Source of the DNA: Indiicoccus explosivorum
GTDB lineage: Bacteria; Bacillota; Bacilli; Bacillales_A; Planococcaceae
DNA: 64,000 bases
Reading direction: 5' to 3'
Assembly (NCBI RefSeq): GCF_002167005.1
Contig: NZ_NHTN01000007.1
Span: 42,927 to 106,926 of the forward strand
Under the pieces are notes generated by a model. That model worked only from the letters and a program-made list of their open reading frames with translations. It ran no database searches and was not told the origin of the DNA. How positions within the stretch are numbered: the stretch's first letter is position 1; every line of letters starts with the position of its first letter. This document shows, one piece after another, positions 17,302 to 28,003 of the stretch. Made by a program: the position numbers and the translations under genes.

Positions 17302-18690
17302 TTACGCCTCCATTAGTAAAAGTTCTGGTTCGCTGAGCAAACGCTTGATGTGGTTCAATGCCAGCTGCGCAGTCGCTCCGTCGATCATGCGGTGATCGAA
17401 GCTCAATGATAATGCTAACACAGGAGCAGCAGTGACTTCACCATTTTTAATGACAGGTTTTTCCGCAATACGGCCGATTCCGAGAATCGCCACTTCCGGA
17501 TGATTGATGACCGGCGTGAACCATTGTCCGCCTGCTGAACCGATGTTCGTGATGGACATGGATGCCCCTTTCATTTCACCCGGAGCCAGTTTGCCGGAAC
17601 GGGCTTTTTCAGCCAGTTCATTGATTTCACTGGAGATCGAGAACACCGATTTGCGGTCTGCATTTTTCACGACCGGCACAAGGAGTCCTCTTTCCGTGTC
17701 CGCCGCGATGCCGATGTTGTAATAATGCTTGTGGATGATTTCTTCAGCCGCATCATCATACGATACATTCAGCGACGGGAATTCACGCAGTGTGCTGACA
17801 AGCGCCTTCACGACGTAAGGAAGATACGTCAGCTTGATGTCTTTCTCGGCAGCCACTTCTTTGAATTTCTTGCGGTGCGCCACCAGTTCGGTGACATCCA
17901 CTTCGTCCATCAGTGTGACGTGCGGCGCTGTATGCTTCGAATTGACCATCGCTTTCGCAATCGCTTTTCTGATATTCGAGATCTTTTCGCGTGTCTCCGG
18001 GAATTCGCCTTCCGGAACCTGCGGAGCGGATGCTGCCGGTTTTTCCTGGGCAGCCGGTGCTTCTTGTTGAGGCTCGGCGGATGCTGCCGGCTGACCGCCT
18101 TTGCCGAACCCATCGATGTCTTCTTTCAGGACACGTCCGTTGCTGCCGGTCCCGTTCACCTGACGGATGTCCACACCTTGCTCGCGGGCATATTTCCGGA
18201 CAGAAGGCATCGCGATGACGCGTTTATTCGGATCCGCTTCCGCCTGCGGCTGTGCGCCTGCACCGGTGGAACCGTCTGCTCCTTGCGGTCCGGCTTCATC
18301 AGCGGCGCGGTCTTTCTCGATGTCCTCACTGTCTTCCATCGAACCGGATTGAGCCAGCGCCTCCGTCTTCTGCTGGCCTTCCTGGCCGGCTTCACTTTCC
18401 TTCTCGCCTTCTTCGCCGGCATGTTCTCCCTTGAATTGGATATCGCCTGCGTCCGGAGCATCGATCCGCACCAGTACGTCGCCGACGACCGCAACCGTAC
18501 CTTCTTCCACGAGAACTTCTTCGATCGTCCCTCCTACCGGAGATGGAATTTCTACTACCGCTTTATCATTCTGAACTTCACATAAAATATCATCTTCTTC
18601 GATCGTGTCTCCGGCTTTTACAAACCATTTGACGATTTCGCCTTCATGGATGCCCTCGCCGATATCCGGCAAACGAAATTCAAAAGCCAT
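17302..18690 (-). CDS. pdhC: dihydrolipoyl acetyltransferase (E2 of pyruvate dehydrogenase)
   Basis: Core subunit that carries acetyl groups on lipoate to CoA. In order: one lipoyl domain (about residues 1-78) with the lipoyl lysine in [10 protein letters not shown]; a long Ala/Glu/Gln-rich linker; the E1/E3-binding domain with [15 protein letters not shown]; a second linker; and the catalytic domain ending in [12 protein letters not shown] with the active histidine and aspartate. The ATG giving [13 protein letters not shown] is chosen over a GTG three codons upstream because the ribosome site fits better. It needs LipM and LipA, encoded 7 kb away. Confidence 0.97.
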   Translation of the reverse strand: MAFEFRLPDIGEGIHEGEIVKWFVKAGDTIEEDDILCEVQNDKAVVEIPSPVGGTIEEVLVEEGTVAVVGDVLVRIDAPDAGDIQFKGEHAGEEGEKESEAGQEGQQKTEALAQSGSMEDSEDIEKDRAADEAGPQGADGSTGAGAQPQAEADPNKRVIAMPSVRKYAREQGVDIRQVNGTGSNGRVLKEDIDGFGKGGQPAASAEPQQEAPAAQEKPAASAPQVPEGEFPETREKISNIRKAIAKAMVNSKHTAPHVTLMDEVDVTELVAHRKKFKEVAAEKDIKLTYLPYVVKALVSTLREFPSLNVSYDDAAEEIIHKHYYNIGIAADTERGLLVPVVKNADRKSVFSISSEINELAEKARSGKLAPGEMKGASMSITNIGSAGGQWFTPVINHPEVAILGIGRIAEKPVIKNGEVTAAPVLALSLSFDHRMIDGATAQLALNHIKRLLSEPELLLMEA

Positions 18691-18720
18691 CCCTTTCACC
18701 CTTTCCGTTATTTATTTCAA

Positions 18721-19698
18721 TCAAAAATTGAGCACTTTTTTCGCTGTCGCCAAGATGTCCTTGGCGTTCGGCAGCCAAACCGCTTCCGCTTGCGAGAACG
18801 GAAATACAGTATCCGGCGCAGTGACACGCAGGACCGGTGCTTCGAGACTCAAAATGGCCCGTTCGTTGATTTCCGCAACGACGTTCGCCGCAATTCCGGC
18901 CTGTTTCTGGGCTTCCTGCACGACAACTGCCCGGTTGGTTTTCTCGACGGATGCAATGATGGTGTCGATATCGAGCGGCTGGACGGTCCGCAAGTCGATC
19001 ACTTCGACTGAATGCCCTTCTTTTTCCAGCTCTTCAGCCGCCTTGATGCTTTCCTGTACCATTGCCCCGTAGGCAATGATGGAGAGGTCTGTTCCTTCCC
19101 GCTTCACGTCTGCTTTGCCGAGCGGAATGGTGTACTCTTCTTCCGGCACTTCCTGACGGAATGACCGGTACAGTTTCATGTGCTCCAGGAAAATGACCGG
19201 ATCCTCATCACGGATCGCAGAAATCAGAAGCCCTTTTGCATCATAGGGTGTGGAAGGGATGACAACCTTGAGGCCGGGCTGCTGAGCAACCAGTCCTTCC
19301 AATGAATCCGCATGGAGTTCAGGTGTATGGACTCCGCCGCCGAACGGGGACCGGATGGTGATCGGCATGCTGAAAGCGCCGCCGCTGCGGTAGCGGTAAC
19401 GGGCCATCTGTCCGTTGATGGAATCCATCACCTCAAAGACGAAACCGAAAAACTGGATTTCCGGTACTGGCCGGTAATCCTGGAGCGCCAGACCGATCGC
19501 AAGGCCCCCGATTCCGGATTCCGCGAGTGGCGTGTCGAAAACGCGATCTTCGCCGAATTCCTTCTGCAATCCTTCCGTGGCGCGGAATACGCCTCCGTTA
19601 TTGCCGACGTCTTCGCCGAACACGAGGACGTTTTCGTCATTCTTGAGCTCTGTGCGCAGAGCTTCCGTAATCGCCTGGATCATCGTTAATTGCGCCAT
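18721..19698 (-). CDS. pdhB: pyruvate dehydrogenase E1 beta subunit
   Basis: Transketolase-type subunit that with PdhA forms the TPP-dependent E1. The 325 residues show [42 protein letters not shown] and the C-terminal domain motif [13 protein letters not shown]. It lies three bases after pdhA and before pdhC in the standard operon order. Confidence 0.97.
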   Translation of the reverse strand: MAQLTMIQAITEALRTELKNDENVLVFGEDVGNNGGVFRATEGLQKEFGEDRVFDTPLAESGIGGLAIGLALQDYRPVPEIQFFGFVFEVMDSINGQMARYRYRSGGAFSMPITIRSPFGGGVHTPELHADSLEGLVAQQPGLKVVIPSTPYDAKGLLISAIRDEDPVIFLEHMKLYRSFRQEVPEEEYTIPLGKADVKREGTDLSIIAYGAMVQESIKAAEELEKEGHSVEVIDLRTVQPLDIDTIIASVEKTNRAVVVQEAQKQAGIAANVVAEINERAILSLEAPVLRVTAPDTVFPFSQAEAVWLPNAKDILATAKKVLNF

Positions 19699-19701
19699 CG
19701 G

Positions 19702-20829
<1,128 letters not shown>

Positions 20830-20885
20830 TCAATCTGTATTAAAAAGTTTTTATGAAATAGTAATACAAGTTGTTTCACGTTTTC

Positions 20886-20914
20886 AGTATACTTTAGAAC
20901 CTATAACCGGTCAA
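20886..20914 (-). promoter_or_regulatory. sigma-A-type promoter of pdhABCD
   Basis: TTGACC, a 17-base spacer and TATACT on the minus strand, about 70 bases before pdhA. The close consensus match fits a highly expressed operon. Confidence 0.75.
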
Positions 20915-21062
20915 ACATTGAAAATCATAGTTATATTAGAAATGCGTCAGTTTTTTATCCTCCCTTAAAGGCAAACTGTATCATTCCATCCAAACAGTCT
21001 GTTATACATTAATTTACCAAAAAAATCCCTATAGAATTGTGGTATACCCTTTCCGCCCAAAG

Positions 21063-21088
21063 AAAAAACGGCGGGATTCCCCGCCGTC
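21063..21088 (-). terminator. terminator of ykyA
   Basis: ACGGCGGG and CCCGCCGT form an eight-base stem followed by six Ts on the minus strand. It overlaps the ykyA stop codon. Confidence 0.85.
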
Positions 21089-21728
21089 ATTCTTCTGCTG
21101 TCAGCTGTTCTACGATGTTGCTCTTCAGTTCATTGAATTTTTCTGTTTTCTCATTGAAAATCTTGATACTTTCTTTCACTGCAGCATTTTGTTCATTCAC
21201 TTCAACAGTCTGTTCCTGCAGCTCCTGCAGATCCGTTTCTTCATCAGCCAGCATCGTATAAAGCTCCTGCTGGAGGTCTCCCAGTTCCTCATACTCCGAA
21301 ATGAACGCCCGGTGAGCCGCATAGCGCTCTTCCATCAAGGTTTTCAGTTCTTTCAGATCGCTGGCGACCGCCTCATCTTCCGCTTGTGCGATCACTTCGT
21401 CGATACCTTGGAATTCCTCCGCAGCGGCTGCCATCGCCTCTTTTTCTTTTTCAATCAGGGCGAGCCGCTCTTCGACCGAAGCCAACGCTTCCTCCGACAA
21501 AGCCTGGACCTCTTCAAGTTCCTCTTGCGTGAGACCCATCACCGACTCGAACAGTCCCTGTTCACTCTGCTCCAGTTCCTTCAGTTCATCCTGGACTTCC
21601 AAATACCCTTCTTCTGCAGCGAGCGTTTCATCCAATACTTCATTTAATCCTTCACTTACACCGGACTCGGAACATCCGGCAAGCAAGAGCATCCCCGACA
21701 AAAATACAATCAGACCCGAATTCTTCAA
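21087..21728 (-). CDS. ykyA: YkyA family cell-wall-binding lipoprotein
   Basis: About 213 residues. A signal peptide ends in the lipobox LLLAGC, then an extended, Glu-rich, largely coiled-coil helical body. Pfam calls the family a putative cell-wall binding lipoprotein. The place between pdhA and def is as in B. subtilis. The second of two TTG codons (21728) has GGAGG seven bases upstream and is preferred. It has its own promoter and terminator, so it is separate from pdh. Confidence 0.88.
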   Translation of the reverse strand: MKNSGLIVFLSGMLLLAGCSESGVSEGLNEVLDETLAAEEGYLEVQDELKELEQSEQGLFESVMGLTQEELEEVQALSEEALASVEERLALIEKEKEAMAAAAEEFQGIDEVIAQAEDEAVASDLKELKTLMEERYAAHRAFISEYEELGDLQQELYTMLADEETDLQELQEQTVEVNEQNAAVKESIKIFNEKTEKFNELKSNIVEQLTAEE

Positions 21729-21757
21729 CAAGCAACCTCCTTCACTGCGATAAATTA

Positions 21758-21786
21758 ACTATATGGGACAAAATCCGTTTTCTCAA
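21758..21786 (-). promoter_or_regulatory. sigma-A-type promoter of ykyA
   Basis: TTGAGA, a 17-base spacer and TATAGT on the minus strand, about 30 bases before the start. Confidence 0.65.
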
Positions 21787-21806
21787 CCATCAGGCCGGCA
21801 TTTCCC

Positions 21807-21835
21807 TTTCCAACCCGAAATTCATTCGCTATACT
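21807..21835 (+). promoter_or_regulatory. probable promoter of def
   Basis: TTTCCA, a 17-base spacer and TATACT, about 35 bases before the def start. Confidence 0.5.
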
Positions 21836-21871
21836 ATTAGGCAGGTTTATGACGAAAGGAAGTCTCATACA

Positions 21872-22438
21872 ATGATTTTGATGAAGGATATCATCAGAGA
21901 GGACAACAGTCTCCTGCGTGAGCGGTCTGAAGAAGTCGCCCTGCCGCTATCCAGTGAAGACAGGCAGCTCGCAGAGGAGCTTCTGGAGTACGTGAAGAAC
22001 AGCCAGGACGACGGACTGGCGGAAAAATACGACCTGCGCCCCGGGGTCGGCATTGCCGCTCCTCAAGTCGGCAAACTCAAGCGGCTGTTCGCATTGCACT
22101 TGGAGAAAGAAGATGGCCAGCTTTTGAGCCTTGTAGCGGTGAACCCGAAAATAGTCAGCCACTCAGTCGAACTCGCTTACCTCTCCACGGGAGAAGGCTG
22201 CCTGTCAGTGGACCGCTCCGTGCCGGGCTATGTGCCGAGATACGCGCGCATCACTGCAAGGTTCACCGATCTGAACGGCGATGAACAGCGGATGCGTCTG
22301 AAAGGATTTCCGGCTATCGCGTTCCAACATGAGCTTGACCACTTGAACGGTGTGCTGTTCTACGACAGAATCAATCACGATGACCCGTTCGGCGACATCC
22401 CGAACGGCAGTCCGATCGACCTGGGAAGCGGCGAGTGA
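21872..22438 (+). CDS. def: peptide deformylase
   Basis: Metalloenzyme that removes the formyl group from nascent proteins. The 188 residues carry the three diagnostic motifs: GVGIAAPQVG, EGCLSV with the metal cysteine, and QHELDHLNG with the two metal histidines and catalytic glutamate. The length and the insertion between motifs 1 and 2 suggest a type 2 (Gram-positive) enzyme. It corresponds in position to B. subtilis ykrB/defB. The start has GAAAGGAAG upstream. Confidence 0.96.
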   Translation: MILMKDIIREDNSLLRERSEEVALPLSSEDRQLAEELLEYVKNSQDDGLAEKYDLRPGVGIAAPQVGKLKRLFALHLEKEDGQLLSLVAVNPKIVSHSVELAYLSTGEGCLSVDRSVPGYVPRYARITARFTDLNGDEQRMRLKGFPAIAFQHELDHLNGVLFYDRINHDDPFGDIPNGSPIDLGSGE

Positions 22439-22460
22439 CGGTATGTCACTTGCCGCTTTT

Positions 22461-23231
22461 TCATATGATCCCAAGGTGAGTGAACGCTTTGGCAAGCCCG
22501 TCCTTGTCCACGTGGTCCGTGATATGGTCCGCAATCCTCTTCACTTCTTCATGGCCGTTGCCCATTACAACACTTGTACCCGCAATCTCCATCATCTGCA
22601 CATCGTTCAGTCCATCCCCGAATGCGATTGTGTCCTCGATAGAGTGCCCCGTCTCCGCGATAAGTTTCCGGATGCCCTCGGCTTTCGATCCGCCGCCCGG
22701 CAGAACATCGCATGACACACGGTGCCACCGGACAAACCGGAGGTCGGGGAAAGTTTCATGGTATGGAGGCTCTTCCTCCCTCCCGCAAAACACCAGCGCC
22801 TGGTAGACCGGCCGTTTCAGATAAAAATCCCGTTCTTCCGGCGGGTGGGCCAGCTTCAAGCTTCCCACACTTTCGTCAATATCAGGATGGAAATCGATCG
22901 AAGAAACCATTCTCGTGTCATCCATGAAGACCATCGGGTGGCCGTTCCGCTCTGCATAAGTAAGCACTTCTTCGAGACGGCCAGAAGGAATCGCCCCCTT
23001 GTGGATCGGCTTCCCCTGATGGACGACATACTGCCCATTAAAGGAAATGAACGAGCTGATCTCCAGCTCCTGTGCCAGCTTTCTGAACATGAACGGGGCC
23101 CGTCCGGTGGCAATCGCCAGATCATATCCGTTATCGCGGGCGCGGCGGATTGCAGATTCCGCAGATTCCGGCAGTTTTTTGCCTGAATCCAATATGGTCC
23201 CGTCAATATCCAAGAGCAGCAATTTACCCAT
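22461..23231 (-). CDS. ykrA: Cof-type HAD-superfamily phosphatase, YkrA-like
   Basis: 256-residue hydrolase. The N-terminal LLLDIDGTIL holds the nucleophile aspartate, IATGRAP is motif II, and AFGDGLNDVQMMEIAG with VVMGNGHEEVK form motif IV and the Cof signature. Substrates of such phosphatases are usually sugar phosphates or nucleotides; the true one is not apparent. The ATG at 23231 follows GGAGG by eight bases, so the frame extended to 23387 is rejected. Position matches ykrA. Confidence 0.9.
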   Translation of the reverse strand: MGKLLLLDIDGTILDSGKKLPESAESAIRRARDNGYDLAIATGRAPFMFRKLAQELEISSFISFNGQYVVHQGKPIHKGAIPSGRLEEVLTYAERNGHPMVFMDDTRMVSSIDFHPDIDESVGSLKLAHPPEERDFYLKRPVYQALVFCGREEEPPYHETFPDLRFVRWHRVSCDVLPGGGSKAEGIRKLIAETGHSIEDTIAFGDGLNDVQMMEIAGTSVVMGNGHEEVKRIADHITDHVDKDGLAKAFTHLGII

Positions 23232-23280
23232 TATTTCAACCTCCATCAAAAAATTACCATATTGATAGCCCTTTCTTCTC

Positions 23281-23308
23281 TTGAACATGCCGGCAGCTGT
23301 TGTATAAT
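23281..23308 (+). promoter_or_regulatory. strong sigma-A-type promoter of a 23-codon small ORF
   Basis: TTGAAC, a 16-base spacer and a perfect TATAAT, with the expected start site just before the small ORF's ribosome site. Confidence 0.75.
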
Positions 23309-23331
23309 ACTGGGTAAGGGAGGGATCTTCC

Positions 23332-23403
23332 ATGCTGAAGCGCATTAAAAGGAAAATCCTCAGACAGCTGAACGGCGTTATGAACAAGAAAAAAATAGCA
23401 TAA
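23332..23403 (+). CDS. 23-residue basic small protein, unknown
   Basis: The ORF encodes MLKRIKRKILRQ followed by LNGVMNKKKIA. It has ten Lys/Arg residues and no acidic ones, and would be an amphipathic helix. The ATG lies seven bases after AAGGGAGGG. A near-consensus promoter precedes it, and a hairpin with a T-rich tail follows at 23411-23448, so it looks like a complete tiny transcription unit. I do not recognise it. It could be a small membrane-active or nucleic-acid-binding peptide; no experimental or homology support is available here. Confidence 0.55.
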   Translation: MLKRIKRKILRQLNGVMNKKKIA

Positions 23404-23410
23404 TGATTTT

Positions 23411-23450
23411 ATGCCTTCTCCGTCTAAGGGGAGGGCCTTTCTTTATTTTA
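23411..23450 (+). terminator. probable terminator after the 23-codon ORF
   Basis: GCCTTCTCC pairs with GGGGAGGGC over nine positions including G-U pairs, followed by a T-rich tail. It separates the small ORF from rpoY. Confidence 0.6.
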
Positions 23451-23516
23451 CGGGATTCCCGTGATAAGATAAAGGAAGGTTCTGAAACTCGTACGTTAAA
23501 AAAAGGAGAGCAAGAG

Positions 23517-23735
23517 ATGATTTTTAAAGTTTATTACCAGCCAAACCGGTCAGAGGTACCAGTCCGCGAAAACACGAGAAGCCTCTATGTCGAAGCGTCG
23601 AATGAGCGTGAAGTCCGTCACCATTTGAAAGGCCGGGACATGAATATCGAGTACGTCCAGCTGCTCGAAGGAAACCACTTGGAGTATGAACAGGCGAATG
23701 CCAACTACGAAGTGGAGACAGCAGACGGCCAATGA
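23517..23735 (+). CDS. rpoY: RNA polymerase epsilon subunit (YkzG)
   Basis: 72-residue auxiliary subunit of Firmicutes RNA polymerase. [18 protein letters not shown] and the later [14 protein letters not shown] match RpoY/YkzG. It is translationally coupled to rnjA by an ATGA overlap, the standard arrangement in Bacillales. The ATG has AGGAGAG upstream. Confidence 0.93.
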   Translation: MIFKVYYQPNRSEVPVRENTRSLYVEASNEREVRHHLKGRDMNIEYVQLLEGNHLEYEQANANYEVETADGQ

Positions 23736-25399
23736 AATCAGTGAAAAATGATCAGACAGCTGTTTTCGCGCTCGGCGGACTGGGCGAAATCGGCAAAAAC
23801 ACTTATGGGGTGCAGTTCCAGGATGAAATCATCCTGATCGATGCCGGGATCAAATTCCCGGAAGACGACCTTCTCGGAATCGATTATGTCATCCCCGATT
23901 ACACGTACCTAGTCAAAAACGCCGATAAGATCAAGGGGCTGTTCATCACGCACGGCCACGAAGATCATATCGGCGGAATCCCTTACCTGCTGAAGCAGGT
24001 GAATATTCCGGTTTACGGAGGCAAACTCGCACTGGGGCTGCTCCGCAAGAAACTGGAGGAGCACGGTCTTCTCCGTCAGACAAAACTGACGGAAATCGAA
24101 GAGGATGATGTAATCAAGTTCCGGAAAACTTCTGTCAGCTTTTTCAGAGTGACACACAGCATACCGGATGCATACGGCGTCGTCGTCAAGACACCGCCTG
24201 GCAATGTCGTTCATACTGGTGATTTCAAGTTCGACTTTACACCGGTCGGTGAACCGGCGAACCTTCGGAAAATGGCGGAAATCGGTGCTGAAGGCGTCCT
24301 GTGCCTGCTGTCCGACTCTACAAATGCCGAAGTGCCGAACTTCACCATGTCCGAGCGGAAAGTCGGGACCACGATCGATGAAATCATGCGCAGTGTCGAA
24401 GGCCGCTTGATTTTCGCGACGTTCGCATCCAATATTTATCGGCTGCAGCAAGTGATAGATGCAGCATTGAAGCATGGGCGGAAAATCGCCGTATTCGGCA
24501 GGAGCATGGATAATGCCATCACGATCGGACGTGAGCTCGGATATGTGAATGCGCCGGAAGACGCTTTTATCGACTCGCATATGATCAATAAACTGCCGGC
24601 GGATAAAGTGCTGATCCTCTGCACCGGATCCCAGGGCGAACCGATGGCTGCCCTGTCCCGCATCGCGAATGGCACGCACCGTCAGATCTCGATTCAGCCA
24701 TCCGATACAGTCGTATTCTCTTCCTCCCCGATTCCGGGGAATACACGCAGCGTGAACCGGACAATCAATCTCCTGTTCCGGGCCGGAGCCGATGTCATTT
24801 ATGGATCGCTGAGCAACATCCACACATCCGGGCACGGTTCCCAAGAAGAGCAGAAACTGATGCTGCGGCTGATCAATCCGAAATTCTTCATGCCCATCCA
24901 CGGTGAATTCCGGATGCTGAAAATGCACAAAGAACTGGCGGAAGATTGCGGCATACCTTCCGAAAACATTTTCATTATGGAAAATGGAGATGTGCTCGCT
25001 CTCGGTTCCGACGAAGCTGCAGGAGGCGGCCGGGTTCCGTCGGGCGATGTCTACATCGACGGCAAGGGCATCGGGGACATCGGCAATATCGTCCTGAAGG
25101 ACCGGCGCGTCCTGTCTGAAGAAGGGCTCGTCATTGTGGTCGTCAGCGTCGATAAAGGCAAACGGAAGGTCGTCTCAGGACCTGATATCATCTCACGCGG
25201 ATTCATTTACATGCGTGAATCGGGTTCAATGATCTATGAAGCCCAGCAGATGCTGAATCGCCATCTGTCGAAGAAAATCAAACATCAGCAGGCGGACTGG
25301 CCAGAACTGAAGAGTGAAATTTCCGATGTCCTTGGCCCCTACCTGTTCGATAAGACGAAACGCCGGCCGATGATTTTGCCGGTCATCATGGAAGTATGA
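23732..25399 (+). CDS. rnjA: ribonuclease J1
   Basis: Metallo-beta-lactamase/beta-CASP ribonuclease with 5'-3' exonuclease and endonuclease activity, central to mRNA turnover and 16S maturation. 555 residues, the usual length. Motifs: [17 protein letters not shown] (HxHxDH), [17 protein letters not shown], the beta-[19 protein letters not shown] and [11 protein letters not shown]. The C-terminal dimerisation domain is present. It starts inside the rpoY stop and ends at a strong terminator. Confidence 0.97.
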   Translation: MKSVKNDQTAVFALGGLGEIGKNTYGVQFQDEIILIDAGIKFPEDDLLGIDYVIPDYTYLVKNADKIKGLFITHGHEDHIGGIPYLLKQVNIPVYGGKLALGLLRKKLEEHGLLRQTKLTEIEEDDVIKFRKTSVSFFRVTHSIPDAYGVVVKTPPGNVVHTGDFKFDFTPVGEPANLRKMAEIGAEGVLCLLSDSTNAEVPNFTMSERKVGTTIDEIMRSVEGRLIFATFASNIYRLQQVIDAALKHGRKIAVFGRSMDNAITIGRELGYVNAPEDAFIDSHMINKLPADKVLILCTGSQGEPMAALSRIANGTHRQISIQPSDTVVFSSSPIPGNTRSVNRTINLLFRAGADVIYGSLSNIHTSGHGSQEEQKLMLRLINPKFFMPIHGEFRMLKMHKELAEDCGIPSENIFIMENGDVLALGSDEAAGGGRVPSGDVYIDGKGIGDIGNIVLKDRRVLSEEGLVIVVVSVDKGKRKVVSGPDIISRGFIYMRESGSMIYEAQQMLNRHLSKKIKHQQADWPELKSEISDVLGPYLFDKTKRRPMILPVIMEV

Positions 25400-25434
25400 A
25401 AAAAGTTCCGGGGAATCCCCCGGAACTTTTTTGT
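25398..25434. terminator. terminator between rnjA and ktrC
   Basis: AAAAGTTCCGGGG pairs with CCCCGGAACTTTT around a short loop, with A and T runs on both sides, so it can serve both convergent genes. Confidence 0.9.
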
Positions 25435-25457
25435 TTGTCCGTTGCTGCCGAACAAGT

Positions 25458-26117
25458 TTAATGAAGCATTTTCTTTTCAAACCGGTTGATGTCGGCATCC
25501 GACCCGATCACAATCAAGATATCTCCGTCCGTTATCCGATAATCCGCCTGAGGAGACACATTTATGTCCTCCCCGCGCTTGATGCCGACGATGTTGATTC
25601 CATACTTTGCCCGGATATCGAGATCCTTCAGCGTGAAGCCTGTCAGTCTGGCGTTGGCCCGAAGTTCCATGATCGAATACTCTTCCGACAGCTCCAAGTA
25701 ATCCAGCACGTTATTTGAAAGCATATTGTGGGCGATACGGCGTCCCATATCACGCTCAGGGTGGACGACTTTATCTGCGCCGATTTTGCGCAGCACTTTT
25801 TCATGATAGTTGTTCTGAGCCTTAGCCGTCACGTTCCGGACACCGATTTCCTTCAGCATGATGGTCGTCAGAATACTCGACTGGATATCATCACCGATTG
25901 CCACAATGACATGCTCGAAATTCCGGATGCCCAGTGATTTCAGCACCGCTTCATCTGTGGTATCCGCTGCGACAGCCTGTGTGGCGACAGTCGCGAATTC
26001 ATCCACGCGTTCAGTATCTTTATCGATCGCCATCACATCGGCGCCCTGCTCGATCAGTTCCCGGACAATGCTGGACCCGAACCGGCCAAGGCCGATGACT
26101 ACAAATTCTTTTTTCAT
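25458..26117 (-). CDS. ktrC: potassium uptake regulatory subunit KtrC (RCK)
   Basis: Cytoplasmic gating ring for a Ktr potassium channel, 219 residues. RCK_N has the nucleotide motif VIGLGRFGSSIVREL and MAIDKD; RCK_C at about 135-219 binds c-di-AMP in relatives. KtrC rather than KtrA is suggested by its position next to rnjA, as in B. subtilis ykqB. The partner membrane subunit KtrD is encoded at 49709-51058. Two adjacent ATGs exist; the second is better spaced from GGAGGGG. Confidence 0.92.
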   Translation of the reverse strand: MKKEFVVIGLGRFGSSIVRELIEQGADVMAIDKDTERVDEFATVATQAVAADTTDEAVLKSLGIRNFEHVIVAIGDDIQSSILTTIMLKEIGVRNVTAKAQNNYHEKVLRKIGADKVVHPERDMGRRIAHNMLSNNVLDYLELSEEYSIMELRANARLTGFTLKDLDIRAKYGINIVGIKRGEDINVSPQADYRITDGDILIVIGSDADINRFEKKMLH

Positions 26118-26202
26118 CATTTCCCCTCCGTCTGTTCAATCGTTGCTGCCCCGCAGGTTTTCCCATAAGGAAAGCTTTCCGGCAGGTGCCGCATAAAAGC
26201 AA

Positions 26203-26232
26203 AAAACCCTTCCGGGATTACCGGCGAGGGCG
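26203..26232 (-). terminator. terminator of the zinc-ribbon gene
   Basis: CCCTCGCCGG pairs imperfectly with CCGGAAGGG, followed by six Ts on the minus strand. Confidence 0.7.
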
Positions 26233-26243
26233 GAAAACAGTCA

Positions 26244-26537
26244 TTATTTCAAATCTGTGGGTTTCGCCGGTCTGTTCTTGCAGTACTCGCACTCAAGGTC
26301 TGCGCACGTCTCTTCCCGCCACTCGTTGCACTCCGCACAGTAACTGGCATCATACGAGTCATGGAAGGCAAGCGGCGACAGGCAGGTATGGCAGTACGAG
26401 TGGACGTCCGTCCATTCGATCAGCTGCCGCTTTGCCAGCAGGTACAGACCTCTTTCGCCTTCTCTGTAATTCATGATGGAGGGCTTCCGTGTCTTCCTTT
26501 TCTTAGGATCAAGGAAAAACTGCAAATTATCTTTCAA
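26244..26537 (-). CDS. small cysteine-rich (zinc-ribbon-like) protein
   Basis: 97 residues with three CxxC pairs: CHTC, CAEC and CEYC, plus single cysteines, a pattern expected of one or two zinc sites. The preceding helical part has ERGLYLLAKRQLIEWTDVHSY. I know no function. The TTG at 26537 is chosen because AGGAAGTG lies six bases before it; an ATG at 26561 is possible but poorly placed. A longer frame reaching 26735 has no ribosome site. Single gene, convergent with nothing, with its own terminator. Confidence 0.7.
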   Translation of the reverse strand: MKDNLQFFLDPKKRKTRKPSIMNYREGERGLYLLAKRQLIEWTDVHSYCHTCLSPLAFHDSYDASYCAECNEWREETCADLECEYCKNRPAKPTDLK

Positions 26538-26767
26538 TGGTTTCACTTCCTGTCCGGACATCTTCCTGTTCCCATCATATGGGATGACAGGCCCAAAAAG
26601 CAATACCATGTCCGTTATTTTTCTTTTTTCGTCACGATTCGCCGCACTGCCGTCACGGCAGACGGAATGCCGATCCGTTTGCATCCTCTTTTCGTGTGCG
26701 GAGGCCGATCCTGTGGTAAACTGACCTTTAGACAATCGAAATAATAGCTGAAAGAAGGAAATTTTTA

Positions 26768-27970
26768 ATGGTGAAGTCGAATCGGTTCGCCTTGTATGTT
26801 TTGATGTTCAATATGTTTATTGCAATGAGCGGAATCGGTTTGATCATCCCGATCATGCCGGCGTATCTGGAAACTTTCGGCGTGGCTGGCCAAGTGCTGG
26901 GCACGCTGATCGCCACATTCGCGCTGTCTCAATTTCTGTTCTCTCCCCTCGCTGGTGATTTATCGGATAAATATGGCCGGAAAAATTTGATCATATTCGG
27001 GCTTATCGTTTTTGGCCTGTCCCAGCTTGTTTTCGGGCTTGCCACCGAATTATGGGTTTTATATGCGGCCCGTTTTTTCAGCGGTCTCGGTTCCGCTTTC
27101 CTGGTCCCTCCAATGATGGCGTTCGTCGCTGATATTACGACATACGAAGAGCGCGGCCGGGGAATGGGCCTGCTTGGAGCTTCCATGTCCCTCGGCTTTA
27201 CAATCGGCCCCGGCATCGGCGGTTTCCTCGCGGAGTTCGGCCTTCGGGTGCCGTTCATCGTCGCCACGGCCGTCGCCCTCATAGCGGCTGTCATCTCGCT
27301 CATCGCCTTGCCCAATGTCCGTCCGACCATTAAAAATTCACTGACAAAACGGGAAAACATTTTCCAGCAGATGCGGCGCTCTGCATCCACGCCTTATTTC
27401 GTCCTGCTGATCGTCATGTTCGTATTTTCTTTCGGCTTGGCAAATTTCCAGTCGACGCTCTCGCTTTATGTCGATAAACGCTACAATTATTCGCCTACGG
27501 ACATCGCCATACTGATCACCGTCGGCGGATTCGTCGGCGTCATCGCCCAGACGTTCGTCATCGACCGTCTTTTCCGGAAATTCGGGGAAATGAAAGTGAT
27601 CAAAGTGAACCTTCTGGTGGCAGCCGGCGCCATGATCGGCATCCTGGCCGTCGGGGATTTCTGGACCATCCTCCTTGTCTCGATGGTTTTCTTTACAGCA
27701 ACTGCGCTTCTGCGGCCGGCGATCAATACTCTCATCTCCAAACTGGCAGGCGAACAGCAAGGATTCGCCGCCGGGATGAACAACGCCTATATGAGTCTCG
27801 GAAACATGTTCGGACCGGCCATTGCCGGAATCCTGTTCGACTGGAACATGGCGTACCCGTATATCGCAGGAACCGCCATCCTCCTGGTCAGTTACGTGAT
27901 CGCCGTCAGCTGGTCTTCACGGAACCGGAAGCTGCTGGCGTCGAAACAGGAGAAAATCCAGATCATCTGA
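26768..27970 (+). CDS. MFS drug/proton antiporter, NorA/Bmr type
   Basis: 400-residue major facilitator with 12 predicted helices. Motif A is visible as GDLSDKYGRKNLI between helices 2 and 3, and motif C as GPGIGGFLAEFG in helix 5, which marks the 12-TM drug/H+ antiporter group. Substrates cannot be read from sequence; multidrug export is the usual role. The ATG has GAAGGA upstream. Monocistronic, with a bidirectional terminator after it. Confidence 0.88.
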   Translation: MVKSNRFALYVLMFNMFIAMSGIGLIIPIMPAYLETFGVAGQVLGTLIATFALSQFLFSPLAGDLSDKYGRKNLIIFGLIVFGLSQLVFGLATELWVLYAARFFSGLGSAFLVPPMMAFVADITTYEERGRGMGLLGASMSLGFTIGPGIGGFLAEFGLRVPFIVATAVALIAAVISLIALPNVRPTIKNSLTKRENIFQQMRRSASTPYFVLLIVMFVFSFGLANFQSTLSLYVDKRYNYSPTDIAILITVGGFVGVIAQTFVIDRLFRKFGEMKVIKVNLLVAAGAMIGILAVGDFWTILLVSMVFFTATALLRPAINTLISKLAGEQQGFAAGMNNAYMSLGNMFGPAIAGILFDWNMAYPYIAGTAILLVSYVIAVSWSSRNRKLLASKQEKIQII

Positions 27971-27974
27971 AAAC

Positions 27975-28003
27975 AAAAAAGCGCCCTCATCGGCGCTTTT
28001 TCG
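27975..28003. terminator. bidirectional terminator between the MFS gene and the vWA operon
   Basis: AAAAGCGCC pairs with GGCGCTTTT, with A and T runs on both sides. It closes both the MFS gene and the eight-gene minus-strand operon. Confidence 0.85.
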
